The notes below the pieces were generated by a model. The model made no database searches and was not told where the DNA came from. It saw nothing but the letters and a program-made list of their open reading frames with translations. Positions 40,709 to 52,100 of a DNA stretch of 64,000 nt are shown piece by piece; the stretch's first letter is position 1; every line of letters starts with the position of its first letter. Both the position numbers and the translations under genes were made by a program. Origin of the DNA: Porphyridium purpureum (taxonomy: Eukaryota > Rhodophyta > Bangiophyceae > Porphyridiales > Porphyridiaceae); assembly GCA_008690995.1 (NCBI GenBank), contig VRMN01000002.1:62001-126000 (forward strand), in the 5' to 3' direction.

Positions 40709-43700
40709 TCACCAAAACATGGAAAGCAAAAAGTCGTCCGCGATGGCAGAGCGGGGCCGGCTGGTGTTGCCGACGACGCGGCCTACGCGCATATAGAGGC
40801 GCGCGCCGAGGTGGACGGCACTAGCTCCGTCGACACGTGTGAGCATGCTGTTGACAAAGCGCACGATCTGGTCAAACTCACCCTCTGGCAAACGGAGGAT
40901 TCGATCACGCTGATATACGAGCAGCGCCGCAGCCATGTACAGGTGCAGCTCACCTGCCGCAACATGGTCGAGCCACAGGAGCTCCCATACATTGCAAATC
41001 TCGTCGAACGGAAACTCACGCTTGTACTGCACAAGCACCCAGCGGTACAATGAATAGTAGTCTGGGTCAGTTCGCTCAAAGTACTGCGCCAGCTGCGAGT
41101 CCACAACTGACACAATGCGTCGAATGTGCGACAGCTGCTTGCGGATGCTTACCTGATCTGGGGAGAAATTACTTCCTACACGCTTCATCAGACGGCAAAA
41201 ACAGCCAAACACAAGCGCTTCGCTCTCGGTCGCCTCGCGCGGGCTCACCCAACGCATCGCACCATTTGTCTGTTGCCCCGGCTGCTCGGTCACCACATAC
41301 AGTGCGTGCACCAACGGCGATAAAAAGTCAGACATGCCCTGGCAGTACCCAATACTCTTGTCCTTCATAGCATATGCAGATAGTACGCGCTGCATTACGC
41401 TCAAGTTGGCGTTCGAGCTTTCGTCGCCTTGCTCAAATGCACCGACGCTGCGGTCCGTGCGAACCACGTCTTTCAAGATTTGTGCTCGGATCTCCGTGAC
41501 GTACGCGATATGTGCTGCAAAGTTGCTTTGCTCTGGCAAGGGCGCGGCATCACATCGGCTCGCCGTCTCAGTCGCCAAATCATTTGGCTCCTGCTTGTGA
41601 TCACGTTCCTGACCATGCCCGCCACTCACCGCGCCCTGTGCAGACGCCAGTGGGAGCCACTCATCCGAGCTGGTACGCCCTTGTCTCTGCAAGTCGCAAG
41701 ACGGCAACGAGCCTTCAAGCTGCTCTTGCGCCTCGAATGCTTCAAGATCGACCCCACCCAAAGCCAAATCCAGGCCGTTGCTTGCGCCCGTCGCGCTGTC
41801 GCTCTTCTGCTGTTCGGCAAGCGTGAGCAAAGCACGCATCCAAACGCGCGTCCATTCCGCGTACTCCTGCACCAGCTCGTCGATGACATGCTGACGCGTC
41901 GTCGCGTCCGAGTCCCACGCAAACACACCAAGAATAAACGGAATGCATTCACGTCGCGCGTCGCGGGCCAGCCCGCCCTCAAAAATCGCCTGGCGAAGCG
42001 TCAGCGGATCAACCACCTGCATTGCGCTCGGGCCTGCGGCACTGGCGCTCATATTGTAAAGTATCGCATCGAGAGTGACTTGGACGCGCTGCGCCTCAAA
42101 GCCGTGTCGTCCCAGCGGCAAGGGCTCGACCAGCATAGACATTGAGCGCTCCGCCACGCTTTCGTCGCCGTCGTCGTGCGAATCTGCCGAGGGAACAGCG
42201 GAGCTCTGGGGCGGCCGATAATTTCTCACGCCGCGCATCTGATGTTTGCTCCTGCGCGAAAGAGACTGTCCGGGACCCTCAGGACTTGCGCTGGGACGGC
42301 CCGAAACCTGGTCGCCTGGACCGTAACTGGGCTGGGCGTTGGTGAATATACGACCCAGCTCGTTCTGCACGCCGCGCGCGGCAATCGTAATGCGCGAGAA
42401 TGGCTGTAGCAAATGGATACGCCACTGATCATCCTCAATCTGTTTGCGCAGCTCCTGCTCCACTTCGCGGCGCAGCGAGTCCTGCTTGTCGAGCTCCTCG
42501 AGCGACCGCACGGTACCTGTGTTTGCGGTTCCTTCTGCGCCGCGTTCATATGTCCTCTGCGTGGCGGACAAGGAACCAGTGCGATCAGTACCAGACGCAA
42601 CGCTCCTCCGCTCAGCGCTGTCGCTGTATCCCTTCTGGTTCAGCACCTTTCTCATTCGCTGCGGTATGAACTTTTCACCCGTCACGCCGTACAGGGCGGC
42701 GTCGACCGCATCTGCGTCATATGGGTCCCAAAACTGCAGAAACGATGATGATGCGCGGTGCGTGGCCTGTGCCTGCTGCACCAGGTACAAGTGGCGGTCT
42801 TCTCGGAACGGCGACACGCCCGCGTACCCGGACAGACCCACTAAGAATTGTTCAGCGGCGAGGTCACTGCGCAATTTAAGCTCTATGAGTACTCGTGCGC
42901 CTCTCAATGTGATGCGGAACCACCCGCTCACCGGTGAAATCTGCGGGTTGCGTGGGTCTGCCTGCAGTGCTCGCACTGTCAAAAAGTGGGACAGGGCAAT
43001 CGGAGCACCGAGCACACCCAACTTTTTGGTCAGAATGTGCTCCACCAGCAATTGCGCGCATGTTGCCAGCGCCGTGCGCCGTCGCGAGGCTATATCTGTT
43101 TCTGCGTCAGCTGCTAGCAAGCTCGAGCCGAGGACGCCGCGGCTCGACGACTTTCTTCTCGACGATTTTGATTTAGACGCTTTTGCTCCGGATGCCTTGA
43201 AAGCATTGCTGCTACTCTCTTTCCGCCGTTGCGACTCAGGATGAGAATCAAGCAGCGGTTGTAGCTCTGCATCCTTGCTCCTGGAAGGGCCTCCTTTCAA
43301 TGACGTGCTCCGAGCAGATTCAGCGTCACCGCGCGGCGAGAGCTCGACATCGTCGTGCTCCCATCCTCCAGAAACCGATTCAAGCACTGCCGTGACGCCA
43401 GCTAAAAGCTCGCCCGTGTACGGCTCAATCCGAAAGAACACTTCATACGGCGCATCTGCCACGGGTGCCGCGCTGCTGTTCTTGCTCCTGCTATCGATGC
43501 GCGGAGGCGGCGGTGGCGCGGCGGGGTTGATAGCATGATCCGCCGCGGCGAGCGCGGAGTGCGATGACGTGGACGGCAGCTCCACCAAACAGATACGCGC
43601 CTTGACCGGCCAGCGCGCCGGGAACAAGCGTTCCAGCGCCTCGTCCACGGGCAGGGCACCGCCGACCAGCTGCTGCAACGCACGGCGCTTGCTTTCGCCT

Positions 43701-43918
43701 GTCTGCTCGGCCGCGGCGTGACCATCTGCATCCCGTCTTCTTTGCGCGTGCAGCTCGAGCAAGACGTCCGCCGCGTCGTCGTGGTACAGCATGGCCAATG
43801 CGGAGCGCAGCTTGATGCAAGATTCCCGCACGCCGCGCGCGTTGCACTGTCGTGACGCAGCTGTTGAGTCGCGGACTGGTGAGCTTCGGGCGCGTGCTTC
43901 GGCAATGGCGTGGCGCAC
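40709..43918 (-). CDS. TBC-domain Rab GTPase-activating protein (Gyp7/TBC1D15-like)
   Basis: TBC proteins switch off Rab GTPases on membranes. The frame encodes up to 1069 residues. The start is uncertain: GTG at 43918 or the first ATG at 43792 (MLYHDDAADVLLELHAQ). The catalytic domain fills the C-terminal third: IFEGGLARDARRECIPFILG (about 635-655, typical of the Gyp7 branch), the arginine finger ILKDVVRTDRS (about 812-822), the glutamine finger IGYCQGMSDFLSP (about 855-868), and FPFDEICNVWELLWLDHV near the end. An insert of roughly 100 residues between the first TBC block and the arginine finger is also usual in Gyp7/TBC1D15. The N-terminal half is mostly disordered with a possible lipid- or Rab-binding fold (RKVLNQKGYSDSA). 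Confidence 0.85.
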   Translation of the reverse strand: MRHAIAEARARSSPVRDSTAASRQCNARGVRESCIKLRSALAMLYHDDAADVLLELHAQRRRDADGHAAAEQTGESKRRALQQLVGGALPVDEALERLFPARWPVKARICLVELPSTSSHSALAAADHAINPAAPPPPPRIDSRSKNSSAAPVADAPYEVFFRIEPYTGELLAGVTAVLESVSGGWEHDDVELSPRGDAESARSTSLKGGPSRSKDAELQPLLDSHPESQRRKESSSNAFKASGAKASKSKSSRRKSSSRGVLGSSLLAADAETDIASRRRTALATCAQLLVEHILTKKLGVLGAPIALSHFLTVRALQADPRNPQISPVSGWFRITLRGARVLIELKLRSDLAAEQFLVGLSGYAGVSPFREDRHLYLVQQAQATHRASSSFLQFWDPYDADAVDAALYGVTGEKFIPQRMRKVLNQKGYSDSAERRSVASGTDRTGSLSATQRTYERGAEGTANTGTVRSLEELDKQDSLRREVEQELRKQIEDDQWRIHLLQPFSRITIAARGVQNELGRIFTNAQPSYGPGDQVSGRPSASPEGPGQSLSRRSKHQMRGVRNYRPPQSSAVPSADSHDDGDESVAERSMSMLVEPLPLGRHGFEAQRVQVTLDAILYNMSASAAGPSAMQVVDPLTLRQAIFEGGLARDARRECIPFILGVFAWDSDATTRQHVIDELVQEYAEWTRVWMRALLTLAEQQKSDSATGASNGLDLALGGVDLEAFEAQEQLEGSLPSCDLQRQGRTSSDEWLPLASAQGAVSGGHGQERDHKQEPNDLATETASRCDAAPLPEQSNFAAHIAYVTEIRAQILKDVVRTDRSVGAFEQGDESSNANLSVMQRVLSAYAMKDKSIGYCQGMSDFLSPLVHALYVVTEQPGQQTNGAMRWVSPREATESEALVFGCFCRLMKRVGSNFSPDQVSIRKQLSHIRRIVSVVDSQLAQYFERTDPDYYSLYRWVLVQYKREFPFDEICNVWELLWLDHVAAGELHLYMAAALLVYQRDRILRLPEGEFDQIVRFVNSMLTRVDGASAVHLGARLYMRVGRVVGNTSRPRSAIADDFLLSMFW

Positions 43919-44050
43919 AGCAGAGCAAGCACCACACTCGCTCGAGATACCTCCTCTGCGACTCCCTGCGAACTCTGCAGCAACATGTGGAAGGAGTACA
44001 CTAAGTGTACCTAATTAACCGTTTCCAAATCGGTTTACTGTACATCGATC

Positions 44051-44078
44051 GTTCCGGTTCCGGTTCCGGTTCAGGTTC
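44051..44078. repeat. GGTTCC hexamer repeat
   Basis: Four to five imperfect copies of the hexamer between the TBC gene and the protease pseudogene. Confidence 0.8.
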
Positions 44079-44169
44079 ACTGAACCAGATGGGCTGCCGC
44101 CATTCCCTGCAGAGGCACATCTGCTGCTGCTGATGCTGTGGTTGTTGTCCTCCGAGGTTGTCATTGGAG

Positions 44170-45428
44170 CTATTGGTGTTCGGTGTTAGCAGTGGAGACC
44201 ACGTTGCCAAGGGCGTCCAAAACGGTGAGCCCATTCGGCATGCGCCTGGGCGGCAGCTCCCGGATCATGCCGCGTGATACGTGCTCTTTGAGCTTGGCTA
44301 GCGCAGCAGCTGCTTCGGAGCTACCCAGACGGTCTTCCTGCGCGGCGTCGCGCCGTCTAAAGATGCCGTCTGGGCTGGGGACAGTGTACGCGTTCGCTTG
44401 CCGGTAGTCTGCAGCGTAGTTGAGGTCCTCCAGCGCACCCAGGGTCACGCGACTCAAATCGGCAACGCGCGGCGTAGAGCTGCCGAGGATCGTGTTGGAG
44501 ACGCTGGTCATGAGCTCGTCCACCAAGGTCGCCTCACCCCAGTGATTGCAAATGGTGCCTTAGCCCGCCATCACTGAACTCAACTGGCGGCATGCCGGCA
44601 AAATCTGAGCCGCCCTCATTGATCCACTCGCGTTTTGCGGCGGGAAACAAGTAGTTGCCCCGCATGCCGGGAACACAGTCGATGCGCGCCCGATACCCAA
44701 CAGAGTCAAAGTCGATCTTCCGCCAAAAAGGTGCCGATGCCTAGCATATGAAGCAATTCGTGCGTGACAAGATCTACCCACAACTCCTCCCACAGCGGCG
44801 CGTCCGACATGAATGTAAAGTCGGACACGTCAAACTGGACGACGCCCACGGTCGGCATCAGGTCGTACTGGCACCCAGGCAAAGTTTGTGACGGGTATGA
44901 TGTGGAGCCGTTTACGGGCGATACGCACACGCCAAAGCGTTCTTGGTTGAAGGCCGAGCCCAGGACGCCACCCACGCCATCGATGGACTGGACGCCCCAC
45001 AAAACTCTGAGCACTACATTGGCGTTGATCAGGCTCTGGCCCGTGACGATCTGCGCCAGCCTGCTCTTCGCGAGGTCGAACACGCGCCGCGCATCGGCCG
45101 TGTGCGCCTGCTCGGGGCTGAACATCTCCAGCTCAATGGAGAATGTGGGTGTCGGCAGTTCTGACACATACGCAACCAGCAAGCAGAGGTCAATCGCGCA
45201 TACCGGGTTGAAGCAAGGAACCATCTCTGCCTCCTCGCGGCACATAGCAGTCGCCTCGAGTGCCGAGCTCGCGACATAAACCTCGCAAATCTGTGCCAAG
45301 CACGTGGCCTCCAACGAATAGCACATGGTTGTCTCCAGCTTGCACGGTATGAGCAGTGCGCCTGCCCGCGATGAGAGCGCCGCGCTCGCAGCTACCATCA
45401 GGAGCACGAGAATCCACGTCTCGTGCAT
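44170..45428 (-). pseudogene. leishmanolysin-like zinc metalloprotease (M8), frameshifted
   Basis: A secreted or surface metzincin-type protease. From ATG 45428 there is a signal peptide (TWILVLLMVAASAALSSRAGA), a Cys-rich propeptide region, and the zinc site VDLVTHELLHMLGIGTF (about residue 220). After that motif the frame ends early (AEDRL). A shift of one base restores the expected continuation DFDSVGYRARIDCVPGMRG; the likely extra base is in the T-run near 44733. A second one-base shift near 44565 restores NHWGEATLVDELMT, which has the third zinc ligand (His) and the Met-turn region, and the frame then runs to 44170. Both changes look like single inserted bases, one in a homopolymer, so assembly error is as plausible as true decay. 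Corrected, it would be about 420 residues, complete for the family's catalytic core. Confidence 0.75.
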
Positions 45429-46170
45429 CACAGCGATGGCCAGGCCGAGTCGTACTTTGCGAGCAAGCGTCGACTGTGTAAAGCAGAAATCATTCAGGCT
45501 GCAATTCCAGATCGTATCTTATACTACCGGTAACGGTGGCCATCGGCACGCACCGCGCGCCGACCGCCTGCCGGCGGCGGAGGCCGGGTTGCGCCACATG
45601 TCAAATCGGACCTGGCTATGCAAATTGGGGTAACATCCAGAGCCGCACGCCCAGGCGTCCCATGAGTAAATTCACCGCGCCACCCGCGCACGTGCCGTGA
45701 TTACGCGTGTTGCGGGTGTCGTCGCGCAATCTCTGGATCATCGAGTCGCGACCATTATCATCATGAACCTCTTTAACCTCTGCAAAAGCTTCCTAAAACC
45801 CTCACCTCTCTCGCATAGTCGTCATTTGCCATTCCTTATTCCCCCCTTCCCCGCCTAAAACAAGCAAAGCAACTGGAAAACCTTGTCCCATTTTGGAACG
45901 TTGAAAGGCGGGACGGCTGGAGTGGAGAGGGGTGTGACATGATGTGGCTCTTGTGCAAATGCGCCGGTATCTATCTCTAACCCTGGAGTTGATCATGAAC
46001 GTCACGCGCTCCCGATGTACAAAGAAAAAGAGCGGAGGAGCATGACGGAGGAATAGCAGGCGCGCGCCTCGCGCTCTTCCCGTCATTCCTCTTCCAGCCA
46101 GCCCACACCACGCGCGTGCCCATTGGTTTGGTGCCGCAACTTGCCAAAGTGGGGAAACGTGCATCGTCAA
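45429..46170. other. intergenic region, no gene
   Basis: Upstream of the protease gene. GC-rich at first, then balanced. Overlapping frames of 120 codons or fewer have no domain. The protease promoter is expected at its left end. Confidence 0.4.
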
Positions 46171-47040
46171 TCAAAGATTGAGCGTTGCGCTTGGTTGGTC
46201 AGTCCGTAAGCTGTTTGTCCCGGTAGTCTTGGCTTGGTGGTTCGGGAGGTACAGCTGGATGATTAAAATAATATTGTTTTTTAAACATTGGTCGAACTGG
46301 TTCGCGCGTGTTGGAGAGAGTAAGGTGCGACCAGAACGGATAGGGGACAGTAAAATTTCTAAGAACAATTAGACACTTCATATTAAATTTTGACTTTTTA
46401 CTAGGAACATGATTTGGGGCGGGCGGGTGGTGCCGGCATGCAAGAAATTTGTTGCACAAAACGGATAGGGGACAGTCACGGGAAGCCTTATATCTCGGAA
46501 AGAAATGAAGGAAAGGAAGTGAAGAGACGTGCATCGAGCCAAACTCGTAAAGAGCTTCATTTCGATACCAAAAATCGCAATATTGACCCCTCGGATGAGA
46601 AGATATGACACTTTCAGGGCCTTTGGGAGTGGGACAAAAAGTGAGAGCCATTGTGACATACATTAGGTGCTTTATGCAATGCAATTTATTCTAGGTAGAT
46701 GCTCCCATCGTACACGTACATAGTTTCGCTTCTGCGGACGCTCCAAACCGCACAAAGGCATGAAAAATCAAGATTTATGACATCAAAAGGATTCGGCCCG
46801 TAAATAATGGCCGGCAAATTTGTGCTACACAACGCATTTACCGTGTAATTCAGATCCTAAATTCAATGGCAATCAGGACAGCAATGAGCTTAACCAGTGC
46901 GCGCAGGAGAAATCCAGCTCATGTACCAGTCTGTGTCGTTGAAACGTTATATACTGTACCTATGTAAGGTGAAAAGTGTACTTACACAAGTCGACTATGC
47001 ACGGATATAAGTTGTGTAGACATTATATTTATACCATATA
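46171..47040. other. AT-rich tract, likely remnant of a mobile element
   Basis: Base composition drops visibly (long A/T runs, e.g. around 46260-46400 and 46960-47040) against the GC-rich host DNA on the left. No protein is recognisable. A 17-bp direct repeat (AACGGATAGGGGACAGT) is at 46335-46351 and 46460-46476. The same AT-rich character resumes at 48587-48736 and 54193-54390 once the Tc1 and gypsy insertions are set aside, so the three pieces were probably one tract. Confidence 0.4.
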
Positions 47041-48584
47041 CAGTCCTGGCCAAGATGTTTGCAACACCCTCATAAAAAGTGAAATTCGTGTAAAAGTGAA
47101 GAATCTTGATAGACAAGGGCATGTTTTGAGCACGCCAATCGATCGCGCGTCCCAAGAAATACTGGGGCGCGTCCAACCGGGAGGAAAAGGCAAGGAAAGA
47201 GCGCTTGGGCAATGGAGACAGCAAAAAGGGGGTGTTGGCGAGCGGCGCAAGTTTTGGAATGTGAGAAAGAAAACACGAAGATCAAGAAGGATGAGACTTT
47301 AGTACTTGGTGTGGTGGCCGCGCGCGTCCAGTACAGCTTGAAGACGGCGAGGCATGGACTCTAAGAGTGGAACTACGTACTTTTGGGCCACGGTCGCCCA
47401 CGCCGCAAGCACGACAGCCTTAAGTTCTGCGACGCGTGCGAACTGGCGGCCTTTTCGGTAAACCACGCGCGGCAAGACGCCCCAAATGTTTTCAATTGGG
47501 TTAAGGTCCAGAGACCTTGCAGGCCACGGCAGCACAGTGACGCCGAGTGCGTCGAGCCACGCTTTGGTCGAGTTGGCCGTATGTGCCGGGGCATTGTCTT
47601 GCTGGAAAGTGTAATTGAAGTCATACATTTCCAGGCCGAACGGAAGCAAGGCTTCCAGCAAGACTTGTTGATACTTCACGGCATTCAAGCCACCCTCGAC
47701 GAAGACGGCCATTGTTAGGCCGCGCAGGGACATACCGGCCCACATGTGAACCTTGCCACCTCCAGAGTGCTGGCGCCTGGCGTACGAACTTGACTTGGCG
47801 CGACAGTCGACCCATCGCTGCGAGGAGCCGAACGGGCCATCGCAGCTCCAAATCTTCTCGTCTGAAAAGACCACTTGATGCCAGAAAGCCATTGGTTTCG
47901 CAATGAATGCGGTGGCAAACGCCAATCGCTTCCTGATGTTGTCATACGACAGCGAAGGTTTCCGCGAGACTCGCTTGTAGCGAAGAAAGCCTGCTGCTTG
48001 AAGCGTCCGACGCACTGTCCTGGCCGAGCACTGCAAGTGCAGCTCGTGAACCACCTGTCCGGACGTCAGTGCATCAACAGATACGGCGCGAATGATGCGG
48101 CGTTCCGATTTGCAACTCAAAAGCCGTTTCGGACCTGGCTTCTTGCGGACGATCCGGTGCCCCGTTGGCACAAGAAAATGACTGACAGTTGCATAGGATG
48201 GCCGCGAGCGATCTGGGCGCGTCATGAAGCCTTCGCAATTGCTCGTGCCGACAGCTCCTGGCCCGCAAGGGCGTCGATCTGCCCTTTTTCGTGTTCCGAC
48301 AGTCACGGCGCCATCGTTCGGCCGTTGCGCGCTCAATTTCGATCTGGAGACTCTCCACTTGCGCACGACGAGATGGATCAGCGAGCGAAGATCCTTTGAG
48401 CACCTTCTGATGGTCTGGGAAAAACAAAAACGCGCGCGCCGCGCCTTGGTTCATCGTCATGCTCGATGTGGACAATGTTAAAAAAGAGTTAAAAATAAGC
48501 TTTCTATTAAAATGGGCTATTTTACTATAAGATCCATTTTTTTGGACCAAAATGCAGGTGTTGCAAACATCTTGGCCAGGACTG
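47041..48584 (-). mobile_element. Tc1/mariner DNA transposon, 1544 bp
   Basis: Perfect 28-bp terminal inverted repeats beginning CAGTCCTGGCCAAGATG at both ends and flanked by the TA target duplication (47039-47040 and 48585-48586). It contains one transposase frame on the minus strand. Intact ends suggest recent or recently mobilised DNA. It inserted into the AT-rich tract. Confidence 0.95.
47299..48225 (-). CDS. Tc1-like DD34E transposase
   Basis: A cut-and-paste transposase of 308 residues from ATG 48225; the frame is open back to a GTG at 48366. The second helix-turn-helix is visible (SARTVRRTLQAAGFLRYKRV). The catalytic triad is complete: VVFSDEKIWSCDG (first Asp), FQQDNAPAHTANSTKAWL (second Asp), and SLDLNPIENIWGVL (Glu), the Asp-Glu spacing being of the DD34E type. 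A plausible first DNA-binding segment (RRAQVESLQIEIERATAERW) lies upstream in another frame (about 48360-48420), so the N-terminus may be damaged by a frameshift. The catalytic half looks intact. Confidence 0.88.
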   Translation of the reverse strand: MTRPDRSRPSYATVSHFLVPTGHRIVRKKPGPKRLLSCKSERRIIRAVSVDALTSGQVVHELHLQCSARTVRRTLQAAGFLRYKRVSRKPSLSYDNIRKRLAFATAFIAKPMAFWHQVVFSDEKIWSCDGPFGSSQRWVDCRAKSSSYARRQHSGGGKVHMWAGMSLRGLTMAVFVEGGLNAVKYQQVLLEALLPFGLEMYDFNYTFQQDNAPAHTANSTKAWLDALGVTVLPWPARSLDLNPIENIWGVLPRVVYRKGRQFARVAELKAVVLAAWATVAQKYVVPLLESMPRRLQAVLDARGHHTKY

Positions 48585-48586
48585 TA

Positions 48587-48731
48587 CATGTTCCAGTCTG
48601 ACTCATAAACGTACATTTACGCCTCTTATACGTACAGTATATCCTGCCTTCAAGACATTATATCTGTATATTCTACGCCCTACATACGTATAGTATAAAT
48701 GTGTATTGTTTAGTCATATGTGTACCTTTTT
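48587..48731. other. AT-rich fragment between two insertions
   Basis: Contains short repeats of the type TACGTACAGTATA and CATACGTATAGTATA. It is continuous in style with 54193-54390, on the far side of the gypsy insertion. Confidence 0.4.
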
Positions 48732-48736
48732 ATCAT

Positions 48737-49026
48737 TGTTACCAATGCTGTGCCTTTATTCTCTCTTACCTCTTCTTCTGTCTCCGAGCAAGACCTGACC
48801 GGCTAGTCCGGGCAGGCGCGTCGCCTTTTTATACCCTTACTTCCGCTAGGGACAGCAAGGCGCCAAGAGAAATGACAATGCAAACCATTGGCATTTCTGC
48901 GCGCGTCTAGAAGTTTCTGGAACCTCTAGAAGCTTCTAGAAACGGTTAAACGGTCTGCCGGTTTAACGGCTTACCGGTTTTGGATTAACCGAACCGTTCT
49001 AGGTCACTGGGGTCGAACGGATAACA
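48737..49026 (-). repeat. 3' LTR of the gypsy element
   Basis: 290 bp. It contains GCCTTTTTATACCC, a TATA box when read on the minus strand (about 48827-48834). Confidence 0.93.
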
Positions 49027-49145
49027 TCTCCCCCCCTCTTGGCTCGACGTCTCGGCGAGACTCCAAACTAAGTTGCATTCTTGGCTCGAGGAACCCGCGC
49101 TCCGGGAGAAAACATCTGCCTAGCAAACTTCTCACAATACCCAAG

Positions 49146-52100
49146 TCATTCAGAGTCAGACTCTTCGATAATTTTCAACAAGTCTGGCTCTGAATCGGAC
49201 GCTGGCAGGTCGTCGGGTACTTCTTCATCATTTTCCCCTGCCATGTAGTCTTCGCGTCCATAGTATGGCTTCAGATGCTGGATCGGAAAAACATCATGAC
49301 AAGCCACACCCTCAGGCAAAATCACTCGGTAAGCATGCGAGCTTACCTTCTCAATGACAGGCACCGGACCAAGAAACTTTGGTGCCGCCAAATCACTCTT
49401 GTTCGGCCGCAGTTGCGGCGCCGTGACCAACACTTGATCACCAACTTGAAACTCCCGGGCATCCTTGCGTCGATCGAAGAACTTCTGCATTCTCCCCTGG
49501 GCTTCGATCAAATTGTCGCGGACTTCTTCATGGACTTTGCACAGGCGAAACCAGTGCTCCGCCATGTCCTTCGTCTGTCCGTCGCGCGCAGGCGTCCACC
49601 CTTCGCTCGGTGGAAACCAAGGATCCCTTCCATATACCACTTTGAACGGCGCGAATCCAGTGGCACTGCTTGGTGCGGAGTTGTACGCAAACTCGTACAA
49701 CGGCAAGTCTCGTACCCAGCCACTATTCGTCGCCATCAACTTGAGCATTTCCCGAATCACGCGGTTCACTCGCTCAGTTTGGCCATCTGTCTGCGGGTGG
49801 TTGGCGGTAGACATAGCCAACTTCATGCCCACCCGCTTGCTCAACTGCTGCCAAAACGTTGACGTAAACAGCGGATCTCGGTCCGACACAATTGACTTGG
49901 GGTATCCGAAACGGCTCACGACGTGCTTCACGAACAAGTCAGCACAACGCTTTGCTGTCAAGTCCTTGCGCGTCGGGATAAACAGCGTCATCTTCGAATA
50001 GCGATCCACCACAGTCATGATTGCATCACAGCTGCCTTCGCTCCGAGGCAGCTCTGTCACAAAGTCCATCGAGATGTCGACCCAAGGTCCTTCTGGGATC
50101 GACAAGGGCTTCAGCTTTCCAAACGACCGATTCTCTGACTTTGTCACTTGGCATGCGTGACAAGTCTTCACAAAACGGCTCACGTCTCGCTTCATCTTTG
50201 GCCAGTAGAAGCGAGTGATCAAAGATGCATACGTCGTGTCCGCTCCACGGTGCCCTGCTGTCGGGATATCGTGGTGGAGCTGCATGACACGCTCTCTGAA
50301 CTTCCTCGGCACGCAAACGCGATTCCTCAAGTACAAGAGCCCAGCTTCGGTTCGAAAACCTTGGTGGGTCGGTAAATCTCCCATCAAAGTACCAAAGTCT
50401 GGGTCACTCGAGTAAGAACCCACGAATGCCTGGAAACCCATACCAAATTCATCACACCGAACTTGGTACTCTAGCGCGTGCAACTCCGGCTTCCTCGACA
50501 AAGCATCGGCTACCACGTTCGACTTTCCCTTCACATAGTCGATTGTGATATCAAACTCGGCCAAAAAGTCCAACCACCGTGCTTGCCGGCCATTCAGCTC
50601 CTTCTGCGTCATCAAATGTTTCAACGCCTCATGATCTGTGTGAAGCACAAACTTTGCCCCGTACAGATAAGGTCGAAACTCTCGCAGACAATGAATGACG
50701 GCCATGAGCTCTCCTTCATAGCTGCTGTACCTGGTCTCTCGGTCCAGCAGCTTCCTCGACGTAAACGCGACCGGTCTGCCTTCCTGTGCCAGCCATCCCC
50801 CCACCGCGACTTCGGAGCGGTCCGTGTACACCTCAAATGGCTTTTCAGGGTCTGGCAAGGCCAACACCGGCGCTTCCGTCAACATCCCGACAATCTTCTT
50901 GAAGGCGTTCTTGCCTTCATCTCCCAGTTCGATCAGCTGCTTCTTCGACTTTGCGTTCTGCAACAGCGAAGTCAGCGGCGCCACGACGGTAGAGTATCCT
51001 TTGACAAACCTGCGAAACCAGTTTGTCATTCCCAAAAAGGATCTCAACTCTGTCACCGTCTTTGGCACTGGCCAATCTTTCAAAGCTTCCACCTTCCGTG
51101 GATCCATCTTCACGCAACCGTTGCCGACAATGTTCCCCAGGTATTCGACTTCAGAAACGAAGAAGCTGCACTTCTTGCGCTTCAAACGATACCCCGCCTT
51201 TTGCAAGCGCGACAACACTTCCTTCAGGACCTCGCCGTGCGACTGCCGATCCTTGGTAAAGACCAAAATATCGTCCAAGTAGACAATGACGGTCTTGTCC
51301 AGCAGATCTGCAAACAGCTCGTTCATGGCCCTCTGAAAAGTTGCCGGCGCGTTGCAAAGACCAAACGGCATCACACGGAACTCGAACTGTCCGTACCTGG
51401 TCTGGAACGCGGTCTTCGGCACGTCCTCTCTCCGAACACGCAACTGGTGGTATCCCGATGCCAAATCCAACTTTGAGAAACAGTGAGCTGCGCCCAGTCG
51501 ATCCAGCAACTCATCCATGTTCGGCAACGGATACCGGTCCTTCACAGTTGCGTCGTTCAACGCCCGATAATCAACGCACATCCTCATGCTGCCGTCTTTC
51601 TTCTTCACGAACAGCACGGGTGCTCCAAACGGGCTCTGACTCGGCTGGACGAATCCTTTGTCCAGCAAGTCATCCAAAGTCTCTCGGAGGACTTTCAACT
51701 CCGCAGGGCTCAGTCGGTAGACCCTGCCCACTCTCACAGGCTTCTCATCTTTCAGCCTAATCACATGCTCCACTGTTCGGCTCTCAGGCAGCCCTCGCGG
51801 CTCCTCGAACAGATTTTCGAAATCATTGAGCATCTTCTTCACAGAGTCAGCTTCTTTGCGCTCCACTGAACAGGGCTCCTCCCTTCCTTTCAGCACGCCG
51901 AGGTAGCACTCTTCTACCTCCTGACTCTTCAACAGCCGACGGAGCTCTTTCCGCGGCACCAGCATCTGCGTCATGCTCCAGGCCCTCTTCTCTCCGTAGG
52001 CCAACATGCCAGACTGCCAATCAATCACTGGGTTCTCCCGCTTCAGCCACTCCATGCCCAAGATTGCGTCTTGTCCCGCAATCCGGCAAATGGCAAAGTT

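Noticed and set aside
46199-46684. 161-codon minus-strand frame in the AT-rich tract
   Set aside because: It crosses the two copies of the 17-bp repeat, has no domain, and other frames are equally open locally; treated as non-coding.
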